NCBI GenBank assembly: GCA_903879825.1
Contig: CAIRND010000156.1
Location: forward strand, 1-5,052
DNA length: 5,052 nt
Direction of reading: 5' to 3'
Source: an uncultured Geobacteraceae bacterium
GTDB lineage: Bacteria; Desulfobacterota; Desulfuromonadia; Geobacterales; Pseudopelobacteraceae
Position numbers and translations under genes: made by a program. Below are positions 1 through 5,052 of the stretch, in pieces. A model generated the notes under the pieces. The model did no database searches. It saw nothing but the letters and a program-made list of their open reading frames with translations, and was not told where the DNA came from. Every line of letters starts with the position of its first letter. Position 1 is the stretch's first letter.

Positions 1-530
1 CATTGGGCATGGTGAACTGGGTACTGAATGAGCTGAACGAACTTGGCTACCTGGTGGAGACCGGAAAAGGTCGTGCTCGACATATTCGATTGCTAGGAAA
101 AGAAAAACTTCTGGAACGCTGGATAACCGGGTATGCAGAGCAGTTGCGCCCCAAATTGCTGATTGGGCGCTATCGTGGTGCGGATGGCTGGTGGCAGAAG
201 GCGGTGCTGAATCCGGAAAGGGCACAATGGGGCGGTGAAGTAGCAGCAGGAAAGCTGACCGACTATCTGAAGCCCCAGACAATAACCGTCTATGTTGATA
301 AGGACAATCCGGAAGCAGTACTTATCCAGAACAGGCTCAAAAAAGATCCTGAGGGCGACGTAGAACTGCTCTACTCTTTCTGGCGGCAGGAAACAATTGT
401 TCCCCGTGGAGATACGGTTCACCCGATACTGGTTTATGCAGACCTGATGGCCACCGGAAACCAGCGAAATATTGAAACGGCACGGATACTATATGACGAA
501 CATATCGTTCAACTTATCAGAGAAGATTGA
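1..530 (+). CDS. AbiEi-type antitoxin / transcriptional regulator, 5'-truncated by window edge
   Basis: About 175 codons are visible, and the frame stays open to the left edge, so the 5' end lies outside the window. The first visible residues (VNWVLNELNELGYL, then GKGRARHIRLL) look like the recognition helix and wing of a winged helix, so roughly 50-60 N-terminal residues are probably missing. The C-terminal part, with its YSFW, HPILVYADLMATGNQRNIETARI and YDEHI stretches, resembles the AbiEi_2/COG4861 family, the regulator half of AbiE-like type IV toxin-antitoxin pairs. In characterised AbiE systems the AbiEi protein represses its own operon and counteracts the toxin without binding it stably. 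The stop lies 38 bp inside the next gene, a COG4849-like nucleotidyltransferase, which is the expected partner. Family assignment is from pattern recall, not a search. ATG at 9 is a poor start because it would leave the winged helix incomplete. Confidence 0.75.
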   Translation, partial: LGMVNWVLNELNELGYLVETGKGRARHIRLLGKEKLLERWITGYAEQLRPKLLIGRYRGADGWWQKAVLNPERAQWGGEVAAGKLTDYLKPQTITVYVDKDNPEAVLIQNRLKKDPEGDVELLYSFWRQETIVPRGDTVHPILVYADLMATGNQRNIETARILYDEHIVQLIRED

Positions 531-1362
531 TCTCGTAATTTTGGATATTCTGGAGGTGATTCATCAGCAGGCTTCAGCTCTTGGTATTCTCTTCTTTGTG
601 GTTGGCGCTACGGCTCGCGATATAGTGTTGAATCATTGCCACACCATCAAAACGGATCGGGCCACCCGTGACCTTGATATCGGTGTTGAGGTTGACAGTT
701 GGGATGAATTTCAGCAGCTGTCAAAAGCATTAGTTGCTACAGGAAGATTTGAGGCAACAAGAGAGCAGTACAGGCTGAAGTTTGGTCGATTCCCTGTCGA
801 TATTGTACCGTTTGGTAATGTCAGCCCCGAAGGCAGAACAATCAGCTGGCCACCCGATCAGCAGGTTATTATGAACATCATGGGCTTCAAGGAAGCATAT
901 CATTACGGAATGAATGTCCGGCTGAGCAATGCTCCGTTGCTGGATGTGAAAGTACCGACAATTCCGGGAATGGCGTTGATGAAGGTTATCTCCTGGAATG
1001 ACCGATATCCTGAACGTTCCAAAGATGCCGAGGACTTGCTGTTTTTTATGGAACATTACTCAGATGCCGGCAACGAAGACCGTATGTTTGATAGTGAGGT
1101 TGAATTGCTCCAGATGGAAGGTTTTGACCTTGTCTTGGCTGGGATCAGGTTGTTGGGACGTGACATGGCAGCTATTGCGGATGAATCGACGGGAACAGCT
1201 ATATTGAAAATTCTGGAAGCTGAAACAGGGGATCAGCAGCGTTATCGTCTTGTGCAGGATATGGCCGGAAGCGCACGGACACATGACAGGTCTGATGAGA
1301 TACTGACAAAGATTATGAGACTTAAACAGGGATTTTTAGAGACAGGGATGAAGGATGAATAA
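493..1362 (+). CDS. AbiEii-like nucleotidyltransferase (COG4849-type), candidate type IV toxin
   Basis: This 289-residue protein starts at ATG 493. A TTG at 472 in the same frame is possible but less likely. Motifs of the DNA polymerase beta-type nucleotidyltransferase fold appear in order: VVGATARD at about 36-43, RDLDI with the metal-binding D60 and D62, and a third carboxylate in PVDIVPFG (D103). Further conserved-looking blocks are WPPD near 119-122, and KVISWNDR (K164) followed by SKDAEDLL (D178, D181) in the helical C-terminal part. The usual G-G/S of the first motif is G-A here, which I recall as typical of COG4849. Characterised AbiEii-type toxins such as MenT3 transfer nucleotides to tRNA 3' ends; the substrate here is unknown. 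The gene overlaps its AbiEi-like partner by 38 bp, which implies co-transcription and probably translational coupling, since no clear Shine-Dalgarno precedes it. A housekeeping nucleotidyltransferase role cannot be excluded. Confidence 0.8.
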   Translation: MTNISFNLSEKIDLVILDILEVIHQQASALGILFFVVGATARDIVLNHCHTIKTDRATRDLDIGVEVDSWDEFQQLSKALVATGRFEATREQYRLKFGRFPVDIVPFGNVSPEGRTISWPPDQQVIMNIMGFKEAYHYGMNVRLSNAPLLDVKVPTIPGMALMKVISWNDRYPERSKDAEDLLFFMEHYSDAGNEDRMFDSEVELLQMEGFDLVLAGIRLLGRDMAAIADESTGTAILKILEAETGDQQRYRLVQDMAGSARTHDRSDEILTKIMRLKQGFLETGMKDE

Positions 1363-1529
1363 AATCGCTGAACGAAGTTATTCTGACTGAGAAACAAGAA
1401 AAGGTCGTCCCTTACAATTCGGCCATTCCATTGCCTAACGGCAGGCCCGTTATAGTCAATGACAGCACATTTTCGGGACCCTCTTGCTTTTTAAAAGACG
1501 CTATATGTACCTGCTGTTATTTTCAGTGA
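1355..1529 (+). pseudogene. Possible frameshifted small gene overlapping the nucleotidyltransferase stop
   Basis: An ATG at 1355 overlaps the TAA of the preceding gene (stop at 1360-1362), as expected for a coupled third gene, but its frame ends at TGA 1388-1390 after 11 codons (MNKIAERSYSD). Removing one A from the AAAA run at 1361-1364 would join MNK to a frame open up to TGA 1527-1529. The result would be about 57 residues beginning MNKSLNEVILTEKQEKVV and including the stretch PLPNGRPVIV. I do not recognise a family. An open frame of about 54 codons can occur by chance, so this is only a candidate remnant, a programmed shift or a sequencing error. Confidence 0.25.
1429..1461. terminator. 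Imperfect hairpin between convergent genes, weak terminator candidate
   Basis: The arms are CATTG (1429-1433) with CAATG (1457-1461), enclosing TAACGG (1436-1441) with CCGTTA (1447-1452) around a 5-nt loop. The internal loop is 2 nt on one side and 4 nt on the other. It lies between the plus-strand module ending at 1362 and the minus-strand gene ending at 1551, where a bidirectional terminator would be useful. No T-run follows on either strand, so intrinsic termination is not well supported. The rest of 1363-1550 shows no clear RNA gene or promoter. Confidence 0.25.
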
Positions 1530-1550
1530 GAGTGTGTTGCAGGAAGGAAA

Positions 1551-2732
1551 TCAAGAAGAACATGACGCATGCTTTTCATCAAAGCGCCTGAAATATTCCG
1601 CCCGACACCAGTTTTCCACGTCCACCAACCCTTGAAATGCCTCACGGAAATCGGTCATGCCGATGCTGAATACTCCATGCCCGTAGACGATAACCGAACC
1701 GGTGGTGCCTATCACCGGCGGAATATTCTTGGCGATGCCGCCGGCGCCGATTTCTCCTGCCACTACCGGTGTGCCCCCCAGAAAACGAACTTTTGAGCAG
1801 TCCTTCCAACAGTCTGAAACTGAGCACGATTCTTTTTCCGCACAGAGCATACTCATGACAACAGCGAAACGAGGGTGGCCGTGCAAAATGGCACGACAGC
1901 CGGTGGTTTCAAAAACTGAGCGATGGGCGACGAGTTCGCTTGATGCGGTAATTCCAACCGTTGAGCTGTTTTCAAAAGGAACCGGATCGATACAGCCGGG
2001 TAGTTCGTCCAGGCTGGACGCAGTTTGTGAAATGTAGATCAGGTCGCCGTTCGAATATGAAATGTTGCCAAAAAAAGAGTCAACCAGACGGCGCTGGACA
2101 GTATATCTGCCGACACGGGCAATCTCGTCAAGAATGTCACTCTTTTCTAAAAAAGGCCCCGGACGAAATTCAAGCCCATCTGATGAAAGCGGAGGAAGGG
2201 ATTCACGGCGAAAACGTTCAAAAGCATCCTTTTCTCCCTCAAGCATAAAGCCATGTTCGAGCAGATCTTCTAGATATTTGATATAGGTCGAATGGAACAC
2301 TGATGACCAGTTAATATAAGCTTGTTCGACGGTCAAAGCACCTGCTGCGATGATTCCAATCCCCTCAACGACAATTCCTTTGCGATTTCCCAACAGAATG
2401 GCACACGTCTCCGCAGGATCAGAGCCGACCTCATTTTTTCTTACAATTGGAATGTCGTGTAGAAAGGTGCGGGTTTCCGTATCGCGAGGAATAATCTCAT
2501 GCTCATGGCTGGCTGCCCTTTGAATGAGCAAATCAGCGAAAGGGAGTGCAGGAGTCGCTACGGCAAGCGCAAGGCTGTTCAGGCGGGATAAGATTGATTC
2601 GGATAACGATGCCAGCGCCGTATCACCGGCGGAAATCATTGTGTCATCCTGCGCAGCGAAGGCTAAACACCTCACATCTGCCGAGCCGTCTGAAATCAGT
2701 TTTGCACTGTATGTTGCAATCTGGTCACGCAT
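1551..2732 (-). CDS. Two-domain class II aldolase/adducin family protein with degenerate N-terminal half
   Basis: This 393-residue protein carries a class II aldolase/adducin fold in its C-terminal half, about 200-380. Recognisable elements are FFGNISY (N223, phosphate-loop region), SSELVAHRSVF (E266, the position of the usual catalytic acid), ILHGHPRF (H284 and H286, metal ligands) and VYGHGVFSIG (H352, third metal histidine). The family covers zinc-dependent aldolases and epimerases acting on phosphorylated sugars, such as fuculose- and ribulose-phosphate enzymes, and also dehydratases and non-enzymatic adducins. The substrate cannot be told. Single-domain members are usually 200-260 residues. 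The additional N-terminal half contains GIVVEGIGIIAAGALTVEQA near 119-138, which resembles the end of an aldolase domain with the HG metal histidine replaced, so it looks like a degenerate duplicate. No signal peptide is visible. The start ATG at 2732 shares its A with the stop of the upstream peptidase gene (TGATG), and no Shine-Dalgarno is visible, which suggests reinitiation. Confidence 0.8.
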   Translation of the reverse strand: MRDQIATYSAKLISDGSADVRCLAFAAQDDTMISAGDTALASLSESILSRLNSLALAVATPALPFADLLIQRAASHEHEIIPRDTETRTFLHDIPIVRKNEVGSDPAETCAILLGNRKGIVVEGIGIIAAGALTVEQAYINWSSVFHSTYIKYLEDLLEHGFMLEGEKDAFERFRRESLPPLSSDGLEFRPGPFLEKSDILDEIARVGRYTVQRRLVDSFFGNISYSNGDLIYISQTASSLDELPGCIDPVPFENSSTVGITASSELVAHRSVFETTGCRAILHGHPRFAVVMSMLCAEKESCSVSDCWKDCSKVRFLGGTPVVAGEIGAGGIAKNIPPVIGTTGSVIVYGHGVFSIGMTDFREAFQGLVDVENWCRAEYFRRFDEKHASCSS

Positions 2733-3604
2733 CAGGGAGTCGATGTGGGGATATTGGTAAAAAGTATAGAGCCATCGGATAGAGTCTCACTTCGAAAACG
2801 GGGCGCTCTTTGGCTGTTGGCGACAAGGGCTTTTTTCGGCAGTGTAATTCCGCTATCGCCAAGAAAGGCCATGGTGACATTGGTTCCAGACTGCCACGCC
2901 TCAAAGTGAAGGTGTGGTCCGGTAGATCTTCCGGTCGAACCTGAGAGCGCTAAAATGCTCTCCGAGGTAACCGCTTGCCCCTCTGTCACTAAAATTTTGC
3001 TGTTATGTGCATATAGCGTGATAATTCCATTATCATGTTCAACTACCACCGTATTGCCATATCCGGAACGGATTCCGCTGTAGACGACTATGCCGGGAGC
3101 AGACGGTTTCACCGGGGTCCCTGTTGGTATGGCTATATCAATACCGTTGTGCTGGCGCCAGGTCCCGTCGATCGGATCGATTCTCATTCCTACCCGCGAA
3201 GTTATGATGCCGCCGACCTGCGGCAGGTGTGGTTCAAAGCTGCGTTGCTGCATTTCATGCGGGTTGATGGCGGCAGTAACGGTCTTTTGGACTATTTCAT
3301 CAAGCGAAATGTCATGGATCTTTTGTTTCTTTTGCGACTTACGCATTGCAGTAGTTGTTTTTGCGTGATCCTTAATAATCACTGTGGCGCTTTTGTCGTT
3401 TGGCGCATCGGTAAACGTCTCAATACCGTCGATGGTGACGAAACGGTAGATATCTGCTCCAGCAAAAGAGCTGGTCAGGCTTAAAGCAACTGTCAATAGA
3501 AGTGTGAATGCACGGTTAACGTGATAAGGGGGTACATGGGTTACTTGAGAGGGATGTGTCAATTGTGCTTGTTGTTCGGCACATTTTCTGATAGATAAAT
3601 TCAT
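2732..3604 (-). CDS. Secreted M23 (LytM-type) metallopeptidase with DUF4124-like segment
   Basis: With ATG at 3604 the protein has 290 residues. A hydrophobic segment (about 32-48) ending SFAGA, before D51, looks like a signal peptide with a long polar N-region, giving export to the periplasm. Next comes DIYRFVTIDGIETFTDAP (51-68), resembling the short DUF4124 module of envelope proteins, then a basic, Lys/Gln-rich linker. The M23 domain (about 130-245) retains its key residues: H152 and D156 in HNGID, H200 in YAHNS, and H231/H233 in GPHLHFE. Such enzymes cleave peptidoglycan cross-links and need zinc, so this one is probably active. The C-terminus repeats a DGSILFTNIP motif. The frame is open back to 3727, but that start would overlap the divergent PilZ gene and put about 70 residues before the signal peptide. 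A TTG further in is possible. It is the first gene of an operon with the aldolase-like gene. Confidence 0.85.
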   Translation of the reverse strand: MNLSIRKCAEQQAQLTHPSQVTHVPPYHVNRAFTLLLTVALSLTSSFAGADIYRFVTIDGIETFTDAPNDKSATVIIKDHAKTTTAMRKSQKKQKIHDISLDEIVQKTVTAAINPHEMQQRSFEPHLPQVGGIITSRVGMRIDPIDGTWRQHNGIDIAIPTGTPVKPSAPGIVVYSGIRSGYGNTVVVEHDNGIITLYAHNSKILVTEGQAVTSESILALSGSTGRSTGPHLHFEAWQSGTNVTMAFLGDSGITLPKKALVANSQRAPRFRSETLSDGSILFTNIPTSTP

Positions 3605-3610
3605 TGTTTG

Positions 3611-3639
3611 TTTATAGCTTATATTGATCAATAGTTCAA
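3611..3639 (-). promoter_or_regulatory. Sigma-70-like promoter for the M23-aldolase operon
   Basis: On the minus strand, TTGAAC (3639-3634) and TATAAA (3616-3611) are separated by exactly 17 bp. Each hexamer is close to consensus. The predicted transcription start, about 7 bases after the -10 box, falls at 3604, the proposed ATG itself. Either the mRNA is leaderless, which would agree with the missing Shine-Dalgarno, or translation starts further downstream, or another promoter inside the PilZ gene is used. The prediction rests on hexamers and spacing only. Confidence 0.4.
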
Positions 3640-3645
3640 TTGATC
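3623..3645. promoter_or_regulatory. 20-bp dyad, operator candidate in the divergent promoter region
   Basis: GATCAAT (3626-3632) and ATTGATC (3639-3645) form a perfect 7-bp inverted repeat with a 6-bp spacer. The left arm is also inside a 10-bp palindrome, ATTGATCAAT (3623-3632). The dyad overlaps the -35 box and spacer of the predicted minus-strand promoter and ends 16 bp before the GTG of the PilZ gene, so a bound protein could control both genes. The region is AT-rich, which lowers the significance. Confidence 0.35.
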
Positions 3646-3661
3646 TTCGGAGTGGTTTCGG

Positions 3662-4375
3662 GTGTTTCCATCTTATGATAAAGTTATCCGGGGAACAGAA
3701 CGGGAAGACTCGCAGGTAATTATCCAATTTTTATGGGGAATGATTGGCCAGACGTTTTCTTTTTTAAATTATTACAAAGAAATCCCCGTCTCGTACGATG
3801 CCACGTTGTTGAGTGTTGAAAATGAAATGGCAGAGTTTGCTGTTCATGAGTACCAGGCTAAAGTCATCAATATGGAAAAAGCTACGCTCATTTATTCGCA
3901 TGATCTGAGTGACTTTCCTGAAGATCTGATTGGTGAAGCTTTTTATGTGAGTTCTGCCAAAAAACGGGTAATTTTATGCAATTTCGGTTATGCGAATATT
4001 CGCTCAAATATGCGCCAGTTTGTGCGGGTGCTGCTTGACCATCCAATTGAAGCGGAGTTTCATTTTGAAGATACTACCTTAAAGGGCGATGTAAAAAATA
4101 TTTCTCTTGGCGGTGCTGCGGTCAATTTCATGTCTGCTGATCTTTTGCATCAAGGCGATGAAATTAAAATTGTTATGAAGCTGCCAGATCTTTCTGGTGA
4201 AGCAAAACGTGAAGTGGAAATGGGTGCGGTGGTAATTAAAGTTGAGGGAATGTGTGCCCCCTTCACTTGTTTTGTAGAATTCTATTCTGAAAAACATTCG
4301 CAGCAGCAGATTGCTTATTATATCAACCAGCGTCAGGTAGAAATAATTAAGGACCTTAAAGACCTGAATTTGTAG
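3662..4375 (+). CDS. PilZ-domain protein, probable cyclic di-GMP receptor (YcgR-like)
   Basis: This protein has 237 residues. The GTG start is favoured by GGAG at 3649-3652, nine bases upstream. The next in-frame ATG (3740) follows GGGGA with no spacing. The PilZ domain occupies about 115-225. It has RQFVR (R118 and R122, the RxxxR arm) and NISLGG (N146, S148, G150, the [D/N]xSxxG motif), the two elements that bind c-di-GMP. The N-terminal part (about 40-110: PVSYDATLLSVENEMAEFAVHEYQAKVINMEKAT...) reads like the beta-rich YcgR-type N-domain that precedes PilZ in flagellar-brake and related proteins. No membrane segment or output domain is present, so it likely acts in the cytosol through protein contacts. 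It is divergent from the M23 operon and alone on its transcript as far as visible. The cellular target is unknown. Confidence 0.85.
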   Translation: MFPSYDKVIRGTEREDSQVIIQFLWGMIGQTFSFLNYYKEIPVSYDATLLSVENEMAEFAVHEYQAKVINMEKATLIYSHDLSDFPEDLIGEAFYVSSAKKRVILCNFGYANIRSNMRQFVRVLLDHPIEAEFHFEDTTLKGDVKNISLGGAAVNFMSADLLHQGDEIKIVMKLPDLSGEAKREVEMGAVVIKVEGMCAPFTCFVEFYSEKHSQQQIAYYINQRQVEIIKDLKDLNL

Positions 4376-4449
4376 GCAGTGTGTAATCTGTGTGCTGCTT
4401 TAATGAGCAGTCCGGCTTTGGTGGTGATTGTTTTTTTAGCAATGAGCCG

Positions 4450-4468
4450 TTTGCAGCTTGTTGGCAAA
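4450..4468. promoter_or_regulatory. Dyad TTTGC-N9-GCAAA, candidate enhancer site for an NtrC-type activator
   Basis: TTTGC (4450-4454) and GCAAA (4464-4468) form a 5-bp inverted repeat centred at 4459. That is about 93 bp upstream of the start predicted for the sigma-54 promoter, a typical place for an enhancer-binding protein. The arms only loosely resemble the enterobacterial NtrC site, so the identity of the activator is open. Confidence 0.3.
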
Positions 4469-4479
4469 ATGGATATAAG
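4451..4479 (+). promoter_or_regulatory. Weak sigma-70-like promoter candidate upstream of glnB
   Basis: TTGCAG (4451-4456) and TATAAG (4474-4479) are separated by 17 bp. The -10 box matches five of six consensus bases, while the -35 matches only three. It could give basal glnB expression alongside the nitrogen-regulated promoter. It overlaps the proposed activator dyad. Confidence 0.2.
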
Positions 4480-4524
4480 TCTCTTAACTGTTTAAATATT
4501 CAGACATAATATTTGGGTAAGTTA

Positions 4525-4541
4525 TTGGCAGGAAGCTTGCT
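4525..4541 (+). promoter_or_regulatory. Sigma-54 (-24/-12) promoter of glnB
   Basis: TTGGCAGG (4525-4532), AAGC, then TTGCT (4537-4541) matches the sigma-54 consensus YTGGCACG-N4-TTGCW at every defined position except G for C at 4531. The invariant GG (4527-4528) and GC (4539-4540) have the required 10-bp gap. Transcription would start near 4552. Sigma-54 control is well known for P-II and glutamine synthetase genes and implies an NtrC-type activator responding to nitrogen status. Confidence 0.8.
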
Positions 4542-4656
4542 AACAAAGTGATTGAATATGAAGCGGGATGCTTGTACGAACAAATAGATTCGTTACTCAT
4601 TTATTCTGTTTATCTTGGGTTGGGACAATCGATTCAATGGCAACTGTCTCGTTAAA

Positions 4657-4697
4657 CCTGTTTTTCTTGCTTTAATAAAATCTCAAGTGACAGGAGG
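4657..4697 (+). promoter_or_regulatory. Shine-Dalgarno of glnB with possible sequestering hairpin
   Basis: AGGAGG (4692-4697) is a perfect ribosome-binding sequence eight bases before GTG 4706 and fixes that start. CCTGT (4657-4661) can pair with ACAGG (4690-4694), covering its first three bases. CTTG (4666-4669) with CAAG (4684-4687) extends the stem across a 4/2-nt internal loop, leaving a 14-nt apical loop. The stem is short and partly AU, so it may be only marginally stable. The Shine-Dalgarno itself is certain; the regulatory hairpin is speculative. Confidence 0.35.
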
Positions 4698-4705
4698 GTA
4701 CTATC

Positions 4706-5044
4706 GTGAAAAAAGTTGAAGCGATTATAAAACCGTTCAAACTGGATGAAGTAAAAGAATCACTGAATGAAATCGGTATTCAGGGCATTACAATCAGCGA
4801 AGTGAAGGGTTTTGGACGTCAGAAAGGGCATACGGAACTGTATAGGGGGGCCGAATATGTTGTCGATTTTATCCCTAAGATCAAGATAGAAATTATTGTT
4901 GCTGATTCAATTTTGCCCCAAGTTGTTGAAGCTATTGAGAAATCAGCAAAAACTGGTCGTATAGGTGATGGTAAAATATTTGTAACCAATGTTGAAGAAG
5001 TTGTCCGTATCAGAACTGGTGAAACCGGAGAAGATGCACTGTAA
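4706..5044 (+). CDS. glnB: Nitrogen regulatory protein P-II (GlnB)
   Basis: This complete 112-residue P-II protein is of standard length. It forms a trimer that senses ATP/ADP and 2-oxoglutarate and relays nitrogen status to partners such as NtrB, glutamine synthetase adenylyltransferase and the ammonium channel. The T-loop KGFGRQKGHTELYRGAEY (34-51) contains Y51, the uridylylation site of the proteobacterial proteins. The B-loop TGRIGDGK (83-90) and R101/R103 of the C-loop (RIRTGE) form the nucleotide site. D54 favours GlnB over GlnK, which usually has N54. The GTG start has a perfect AGGAGG eight bases upstream. A sigma-54 promoter about 180 bp upstream indicates induction under nitrogen limitation. 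No amtB precedes it; a following gene such as glnA is plausible but outside the window. No terminator is visible in the last 8 bases. Confidence 0.95.
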   Translation: MKKVEAIIKPFKLDEVKESLNEIGIQGITISEVKGFGRQKGHTELYRGAEYVVDFIPKIKIEIIVADSILPQVVEAIEKSAKTGRIGDGKIFVTNVEEVVRIRTGETGEDAL

Positions 5045-5052
5045 TTAAAAAA

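Larger units (their letters stand above)
4376..4705 (+). other. 330-bp non-coding region upstream of glnB
   Basis: I see no credible coding frame here. The first part (4376-4440) is the 3' flank of the PilZ gene, with a short CTGCT/AGCAG hairpin at 4395-4410 and a separate T7 run at 4431-4437. The middle holds a possible activator dyad and promoter elements. The rest is the glnB leader. Separate entries cover the supported sites. In the leader, ATTGAAT (4551-4557) and ATTCAAT (4632-4638) could pair across about 75 nt, and ACGAA/TTCGT (near 4577-4594) could form a small hairpin. I recognise no known riboswitch. Confidence 0.6.

Noticed and set aside
730..1056. 108-codon minus-strand open frame inside the nucleotidyltransferase gene
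   Set aside because: It is antisense to conserved motifs of the real gene, and its composition shows no sign of an independent protein.
1434..1459. GCCTAAC ... GTTATAG resembling integron attC core sites
   Set aside because: The two half-sites are only about 10 bases apart, the second deviates from GTTRRRY, and no integrase or cassette array is present.
1486..1500. CTTTTTAAAAG near-palindrome as terminator
   Set aside because: It is an A/T-only stem with practically no loop and no GC-rich part.
3035..3484. 149-codon plus-strand open frame opposite the M23 gene
   Set aside because: It is antisense to a well-supported catalytic domain, has no ribosome-binding site or recognisable motif, and follows the codon structure of the opposite strand.
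3605..3727. Longer N-terminus of the M23 protein starting at 3727
   Set aside because: It would overlap the 5' end of the divergent PilZ gene by 66 bp and put about 70 residues in front of the signal peptide.
4395..4437. CTGCT/AGCAG hairpin plus T7 run as terminator of the PilZ gene
   Set aside because: The stem is only 5 bp and is separated from the T-run by about 20 bases, so the intrinsic terminator geometry is not met.

Overview
This window looks like chromosomal DNA of a Gram-negative bacterium of moderate GC content. The best guess is a Desulfuromonadota/Geobacter-type deltaproteobacterium. The support is indirect: a nitrogen-regulated P-II gene behind a textbook sigma-54 promoter, a YcgR-like PilZ protein, a periplasmic DUF4124-like/M23 protein and an AbiE-like gene pair are a familiar mix there. 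No rRNA, tRNA, IS element, CRISPR array or prophage gene is visible.

Layout. (1) Positions 1-1362, plus strand: the 3' part of an AbiEi-type antitoxin/regulator gene (COG4861-like), overlapping by 38 bp an intact nucleotidyltransferase gene (COG4849-like, AbiEii-type). Together they are a candidate type IV toxin-antitoxin or abortive-infection module. Right after it (1355-1529) is a possible third reading frame broken by one extra A in an A4 run. (2) Positions 1551-3604, minus strand: a two-gene operon whose genes share TGATG at the junction, a secreted M23 metallopeptidase followed by an unusual two-domain class II aldolase/adducin protein whose N-terminal half looks degenerate. (3) Positions 3605-3661: a short divergent regulatory gap with a 20-bp dyad lying on a good minus-strand sigma-70-like promoter. 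(4) Positions 3662-4375, plus strand: a PilZ-domain (c-di-GMP receptor) protein with a GTG start. (5) Positions 4376-4705: a 330-bp non-coding region with a near-consensus -24/-12 promoter, an upstream dyad suitable for an enhancer-binding activator, and a leader of about 154 nt ending in a possible hairpin over the Shine-Dalgarno. (6) Positions 4706-5044: complete glnB (P-II), probably the first gene of a nitrogen-assimilation operon that continues beyond the window.

The genes fall into functionally separate blocks: a defence-like pair, an envelope/peptidoglycan operon, a c-di-GMP receptor and a nitrogen sensor. Nothing in the sequence links them into one pathway. I found no clearly new system. 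The most interesting items are the AbiE-like pair with its broken downstream frame, the half-degenerate tandem aldolase coupled to a peptidase, and the glnB leader.
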